Shown piece by piece: positions 6,101 to 9,169 of a stretch of 9,169 bases of DNA (positions within the stretch are counted from its first letter, which is position 1; each line of letters starts with the position of its first letter). The notes beneath the pieces were generated by a model, which worked only from the letters and a program-made list of their open reading frames with translations, was not told the origin of the DNA and did not search any database. The DNA is taken from positions 1-9,169 of the forward strand of contig REGF01000007.1 in NCBI GenBank assembly GCA_003702465.1. Reading direction: 5' to 3'. The position numbers and the translations under genes are program-made. Source of the DNA: Candidatus Nitrosomarinus sp. GTDB lineage: Archaea; Thermoproteota; Nitrososphaeria; Nitrososphaerales; Nitrosopumilaceae.

Positions 6101-6847
6101 ATGAATAATAAATCATGGGATGATTTGGCTGCTGATTATGATAAAAGTGTAGAAGATAATCAAAGTCCTTTAGTTATTAATTATCTTAAGGAGGAGATTG
6201 AAATTCTCAAAAACTTATGTGAAAAACATAGTCGTTTAAACAAAAATTTTTCAGTAATTGATATGGGTGCTGGTACTGGAAGAGTGGTTTTTGCCCTTGA
6301 TGAAAAATTGCGTGATGATTCTATTGATTTTTTGGGCATTGAAAATTCTGATTTGATGCTAAAATATGCAAACCAAAAAAATAAACTTCGTAGTGGATTT
6401 TCAAAAACAAGTTTTCTAAAACATGATCTTACTGATACAAATCTATCTCAAAATTTTGATTTAAAGAATGCTAATGTTGTAATGTGCACATACAATACAT
6501 TAGGCGTAGTTCCTTCAGATAAACGTCAAAGTTTCATTGATAATATGAAAATAATTGCTGGAAAAAATGGAATGGTTATACTAACCATGTTTAATGGTGA
6601 TGACTTTGGTTTTGTTGCACCAAAAATGTATCATTCAATGATTCCAATGATTAAAAAAATAGATGATGATTCTTTTGATGAAGAAAACAGAGTTTTTCAT
6701 AACAGTCTTGGTTTTCGAAGTCAGTGGTTTACCAAAAATGAAATTAATTCTTTGTTGGATTCTACTTTAGATCCTCTTCCAATCAATGTGATTATTGGTG
6801 ATACACCTAAAACATTTGGAAATGTATTTGTCCATAATGTTGCCTGA
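6101..6847 (+). CDS. Class I SAM-dependent methyltransferase
   Basis: The 248-residue protein has the Rossmann-like methyltransferase fold. Motif I is VIDMGAGTGR at 52-61. The acidic residue that would bind the SAM ribose is E81 in FLGIENSD. FLKHDLTD (105-112) corresponds to the adenine-contacting loop, and VVMCTYNTLGVV (126-137) to motif IV. About residues 165-215 form an insertion or cap (MFNGDDFGF..., FHNSLGFRSQWF) that probably shapes the acceptor pocket. The substrate cannot be told from sequence; UbiE-like small-molecule methyltransferases are the nearest resemblance. An ATG at 6089 would add MAKI; 6101 is preferred from TATA spacing and because the family often starts at the W-D-x-x-A-x-x-Y-D segment (WDDLAADYD). 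The TPR gene begins 11 bp downstream. Confidence 0.87.
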   Translation: MNNKSWDDLAADYDKSVEDNQSPLVINYLKEEIEILKNLCEKHSRLNKNFSVIDMGAGTGRVVFALDEKLRDDSIDFLGIENSDLMLKYANQKNKLRSGFSKTSFLKHDLTDTNLSQNFDLKNANVVMCTYNTLGVVPSDKRQSFIDNMKIIAGKNGMVILTMFNGDDFGFVAPKMYHSMIPMIKKIDDDSFDEENRVFHNSLGFRSQWFTKNEINSLLDSTLDPLPINVIIGDTPKTFGNVFVHNVA

Positions 6848-6858
6848 GATTTTTTACC

Positions 6859-7350
6859 ATGTCTGAAATAGAAAAATTGTTAGAAGAAGGACAAAGATCC
6901 TTGAATATAGATAAGCCTAAAGAGGCTATATCTTTTTATAAAAAAATTCTTGATGAGAAACCAAGTCATCTTGAGGCATTAATGAAAAAAGGTAACATCC
7001 TTGGAAGATTTGGACGATTTGATGAAGCTATAATCACCTATCAAAAAATTCTTTTACAAGAAAAAGAAAATCTCTTAGCATTATTGAATAAAGGATTATG
7101 TCATCATAATATTGGCCAATATGATGTGGCTATAGAGTGCTTTGATATTGTATTGAAAATTAAACCACAAAATAAGACTGCATTATATAACAAATCTTCC
7201 TCAATGATTAAATCTGGAAATGTAAATGGTGGTTTAGAACTTTTATCCAAACTAATCCAACTAGATTCATCCTATAAGGAACAAGCAAAATGTGATATTG
7301 ATTTTGTTGATATCAAAGTTTTAAATGAATTTAAAGAAATTACTAGTTGA
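6859..7350 (+). CDS. Tetratricopeptide repeat protein
   Basis: The 163-residue soluble protein consists almost entirely of 34-residue helical repeats. Repeat 1 covers about residues 3-36 (AISFYKKILDEKPSH), repeat 2 about 37-70 (FDEAIITYQKILLQEKEN), repeat 3 about 71-104 (YDVAIECFDIVLKIKPQN) and a degenerate repeat 4 about 105-138. A short tail follows. TPRs are protein-binding scaffolds; no catalytic domain, signal peptide or membrane segment is present. It starts 11 bp after the methyltransferase stop with no ribosome-binding site, so it is likely the second gene of a two-gene transcript and may partner that enzyme (inference). A T6 run directly follows its stop, and the Rieske gene converges 6 bp away. 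Confidence 0.9.
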   Translation: MSEIEKLLEEGQRSLNIDKPKEAISFYKKILDEKPSHLEALMKKGNILGRFGRFDEAIITYQKILLQEKENLLALLNKGLCHHNIGQYDVAIECFDIVLKIKPQNKTALYNKSSSMIKSGNVNGGLELLSKLIQLDSSYKEQAKCDIDFVDIKVLNEFKEITS

Positions 7351-7356
7351 TTTTTT
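7351..7356 (+). terminator. T6 run after the TPR gene
   Basis: Six T residues fill the entire gap between the TPR stop and the convergent Rieske stop. This is a plausible archaeal T-tract terminator for the methyltransferase-TPR transcript. Confidence 0.35.
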
Positions 7357-7659
7357 CTAAATGTCTACGTATATGCCGTCATCTCTTTTTTCAACTTCAT
7401 ATGTCGTTAATTTGACATCTTTGAGATAATCTACTAATTCTCCTGTTTTGATATTGTAGTGCCAGAAATGTAGTGGACATTCAACTATATCTCCTTCTAA
7501 CTTGCCTGGTGCAATTGATCCGTCTTGATGTACACAAAGATCATCCATGGCATGATATCCATCTTGATTAAAAATTGCAATTTGTTTTCCATCAATTTTG
7601 AATGCTTTGCCTCCACCTTCTGGTACATCGCCTTTATCTGCAATCTTCTTCCAAGCCAT
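7357..7659 (-). CDS. Rieske [2Fe-2S] ferredoxin-like protein
   Basis: The 100-residue protein is a single soluble Rieske domain. The cluster ligands are C42-x-H44 in LCVHQDGSI and C61-x-x-H64 in ECPLHFWHYN, the C-x-H...C-x-x-H pattern of two cysteines and two histidines. The segment FWHYNIKTGE corresponds to the usual G-W-x-F-x-x-x-T-G-E strand. It has no transmembrane anchor or signal peptide, so it is a cytoplasmic ferredoxin of the oxygenase/NirD type rather than a bc1 Rieske subunit. Its redox partner is unknown; no oxygenase is adjacent. Length is typical for free-standing ferredoxins. The ATG at 7659 lies 26 bp from a TATA-like box. Transcribed divergently from ahcY and convergent with the TPR gene, so it forms a single-gene unit. 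Confidence 0.92.
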   Translation of the reverse strand: MAWKKIADKGDVPEGGGKAFKIDGKQIAIFNQDGYHAMDDLCVHQDGSIAPGKLEGDIVECPLHFWHYNIKTGELVDYLKDVKLTTYEVEKRDDGIYVDI

Positions 7660-7680
7660 TGGTTTATTGAATTCTTTGTC

Positions 7681-7690
7681 ATTTATTTAC
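7681..7690 (-). promoter_or_regulatory. TATA-like box for the Rieske gene
   Basis: Minus strand reads GTAAATAAAT, centred about 26 bp before the ATG at 7659, consistent with a leaderless message. Confidence 0.45.
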
Positions 7691-7705
7691 ATTCGCATGA
7701 TAGCA

Positions 7706-7713
7706 TTTTATAC
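7706..7713 (+). promoter_or_regulatory. TATA box for ahcY
   Basis: TTTTATAC is centred 25-26 bp before the ATG at 7735 but only about 20 bp before the ATG at 7729. It fixes the ahcY start at 7735. It lies 15 bp from the divergent Rieske TATA box, so the two promoters share a 75-bp gap. Confidence 0.55.
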
Positions 7714-7734
7714 TCCCCAACAGGGCAAATGATT

Positions 7735-8976
7735 ATGAGTAAAGTAAAGTCCAATTCAAAATTGATCAAAGAAGGAAAATTATCTTATGAATGGGCTAGG
7801 TCTCATATGCAAATTTTGGATAATACAATTAACAGATTAAAGAAATCAAAACCTCTCAAAGGAATTACCCTTGGATTTTGTCTTCACATTACAAAAGAAA
7901 CTTCTGTATTGTTGATGGGTGCAAAAGAATTGGGCGCAACAGTCGCCTGCTGTGGTGGAAACCCATTAACTACACAAGATAATATTGCAGCATTTTTGGC
8001 TTCACAAGGTATCAATGTTTATGCATGGCATGGACAATCTGTAAAAGATTATGATTGGTGTATTGATCAAGTACTCAAACATAAACCAACAATTCTAACT
8101 GATGATGGTGCAGACATGAATATCAAAGCACACTTTGATAAAAGATTCAAAGATATGGAAATTCTTGGTGCAACAGAGGAAACTACTGCTGGTGTTACAA
8201 GAATAAGAGCTGTAGAAAACCAAGGCAAATTACGATACCCTGTAATCTTAGTTAATGAAGCTGTTACCAAACACATGTTTGATAATCAATACGGAACTGG
8301 TCAAAGTACAATTGACGGTTACTTACGTGCCATGAATTTACTTATGGCATCTAAACGAGTTGTTGTAGTTGGTTATGGATGGGTTGGCCGTGGTGTTGCA
8401 TCTAGATGTCGCGGAATGGGCTCTAAAGTAATTGTTACTGAAGTTGATCCTGTTAAAGCATTAGAAGCTCATATGGATGGATTTGAAGTAATGCCAATGG
8501 CACAAGCTGCAAAGATTGGTGATATGTTTATCACATGTACCGGAATGACAAGTGTCATTAGAAAAGAACACATTTTGAAAATGAAAGATGGTGCAATCAT
8601 GGGAAATGTCGGACACTTTGATGTTGAAATTGACAGTGAATTTTTGTTAAAGAAATCAAAATCCGTTAAAGAAGTTAGACCAACTCTTGATGAATGTACT
8701 TTGAAAAATGGAAGAAAAGTTTACTTGATTGGACAAGGACGTTTAGCTAATTTAGTATCTGCTGAAGGTCACCCTCCAGAAGTAATGGCTCAATCATTTT
8801 CAAACCAAATTCTATCAGTAATGTATATTCTTAAGAATCACAAAAAAATGGAAAATAAAATTATTGACGTTCCAAAAGAAATTGATATTCAAATTGCACA
8901 TGATGCATTGAAGGCTATGGATGTTAAAATTGATAAATTAACTCCTGAACAAGTCAAATACGCAAATAACTGGTAA
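7735..8976 (+). CDS. ahcY: S-adenosylhomocysteine hydrolase (adenosylhomocysteinase)
   Basis: The 413-residue enzyme splits S-adenosylhomocysteine into adenosine and homocysteine using bound NAD+, relieving product inhibition of SAM methyltransferases. Seen: LTDDGADMN at 121-129 and EETTAGVTR at 148-156 (substrate-binding and catalytic regions), NAD-binding VVGYGWVGRG at 211-220, GNVGHFDVEID at 290-300 and GQGRLANLVSAEGHP at 333-347. The length matches the short archaeal form, which lacks the insertion of the eukaryotic enzyme; the C-terminus is the usual Lys-Tyr-containing tail. The frame is open upstream to 7525, but that extension overlaps the Rieske gene and is not family-like. ATG at 7735 is chosen from the TATA spacing and the family N-terminus. 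Codon use is somewhat less AT-extreme than its neighbours, as expected for a highly expressed gene. Confidence 0.97.
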   Translation: MSKVKSNSKLIKEGKLSYEWARSHMQILDNTINRLKKSKPLKGITLGFCLHITKETSVLLMGAKELGATVACCGGNPLTTQDNIAAFLASQGINVYAWHGQSVKDYDWCIDQVLKHKPTILTDDGADMNIKAHFDKRFKDMEILGATEETTAGVTRIRAVENQGKLRYPVILVNEAVTKHMFDNQYGTGQSTIDGYLRAMNLLMASKRVVVVGYGWVGRGVASRCRGMGSKVIVTEVDPVKALEAHMDGFEVMPMAQAAKIGDMFITCTGMTSVIRKEHILKMKDGAIMGNVGHFDVEIDSEFLLKKSKSVKEVRPTLDECTLKNGRKVYLIGQGRLANLVSAEGHPPEVMAQSFSNQILSVMYILKNHKKMENKIIDVPKEIDIQIAHDALKAMDVKIDKLTPEQVKYANNW

Positions 8977-9020
8977 AGAGTTAGTTAATTTAGTTAAACA
9001 ACCTTAGGCACGATTTTTGT

Positions 9021-9033
9021 AATTACGGTAATT
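9021..9033. repeat. Short palindrome downstream of ahcY
   Basis: AATTAC-G-GTAATT is a perfect 6-bp dyad, closely followed by a second one, CAGAA-TATT-TTCTG at 9036-9049. They lie 45-73 bp after the ahcY stop. Either could be a protein-binding site for a gene beyond the window or a feature of the ahcY 3' UTR; nothing in the sequence decides between these. Confidence 0.3.
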
Positions 9034-9083
9034 TACAGAATATTTTCTGATTTTAAAAAAGAGATGTTCTTTGTTTGTTACTA

Positions 9084-9107
9084 ACTCTAGGGCAGAGTGA
9101 GTTTTTT
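9084..9107 (+). terminator. Possible ahcY transcript terminator (hairpin plus T6)
   Basis: ACTCT (9084-9088), loop AGGGC and AGAGT (9094-9098) form a small hairpin. An alternative pairing is AACTC 9083-9087 with GAGTT 9099-9103. A T6 tract follows at 9102-9107. It is about 110 bp after the ahcY stop. T-tracts suffice in archaea, so the hairpin may be incidental. The rest of 8977-9169 holds no supported gene on either strand. Confidence 0.3.
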
Positions 9108-9169
9108 AATTAATTTACAAACATAGTGCAGTGCAATCACACCTTTTATCTTCAGTTTATTTTTCTGAA

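Noticed and set aside
7525..7734. Long N-terminal extension of ahcY
   Set aside because: It overlaps the Rieske gene on the opposite strand, looks unlike any S-adenosylhomocysteine hydrolase N-terminus, and contains the TATA box that fits the start at 7735.
8067..8276. Minus-strand frame opposite ahcY
   Set aside because: It is antisense to the conserved catalytic region of ahcY, with no promoter and no recognisable product.
9080..9107. Possible tRNA fragment in the 3' tail
   Set aside because: No T-loop consensus, no anticodon arm and no acceptor pairing could be built; the hairpin plus T-run explains the GC-richer patch better.

Overview
The window looks like chromosomal DNA from a marine ammonia-oxidising thaumarchaeon of the Nitrosopumilus type. 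Three things suggest this: very AT-rich sequence (roughly 30% GC by eye), archaeal gene content (PAC2 protein, short-form S-adenosylhomocysteinase, ammonia-dependent NAD synthetase, small Rieske ferredoxin), and start codons that mostly lack Shine-Dalgarno sites but have an AT-rich TATA-like box centred about 25-29 bp upstream, as expected for leaderless archaeal mRNAs. No rRNA, tRNA, CRISPR array, integrase or insertion sequence is visible. The assignment rests on protein resemblance and promoter style, not on a database search.

Layout, left to right. A PAC2-family gene (-) is cut off at its C-terminus by a 39-bp inverted copy of its own interior at the very edge of the window, probably an assembly or amplification chimera. 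Divergent from it is a 574-residue SNF2/SMARCAL1-like ATPase (+). Next comes a 32-codon peptide with a CxCxC...H zinc-ligand pattern (+, 2505-2603). Convergent with it is a 157-residue protein (-) with a possible PD-(D/E)XK nuclease core. A nitroreductase (+) follows, whose first nine codons are separated from the rest by an in-frame TGA. Then come nadE and cysS, a tight operon on the minus strand; a class I methyltransferase plus a TPR protein, a plus-strand pair; a Rieske ferredoxin (-); and ahcY (+), whose promoter lies back-to-back with the Rieske promoter in a 75-bp gap. The last 193 bp are non-coding, with several short dyads and a hairpin followed by a T-run.

Functionally this is mostly housekeeping. 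It covers aminoacylation of tRNA-Cys (CysS), the last step of NAD synthesis (NadE), removal of the methylation by-product S-adenosylhomocysteine (AhcY), redox proteins (Rieske, nitroreductase) and DNA-linked ATPase/nuclease candidates. I found no convincing new multi-gene system. The points most worth a second look are the interrupted nitroreductase, the edge inverted repeat, the small zinc-ligand peptide, the nuclease-like protein of unknown function, and the repeat/dyad block in front of the SNF2 gene.
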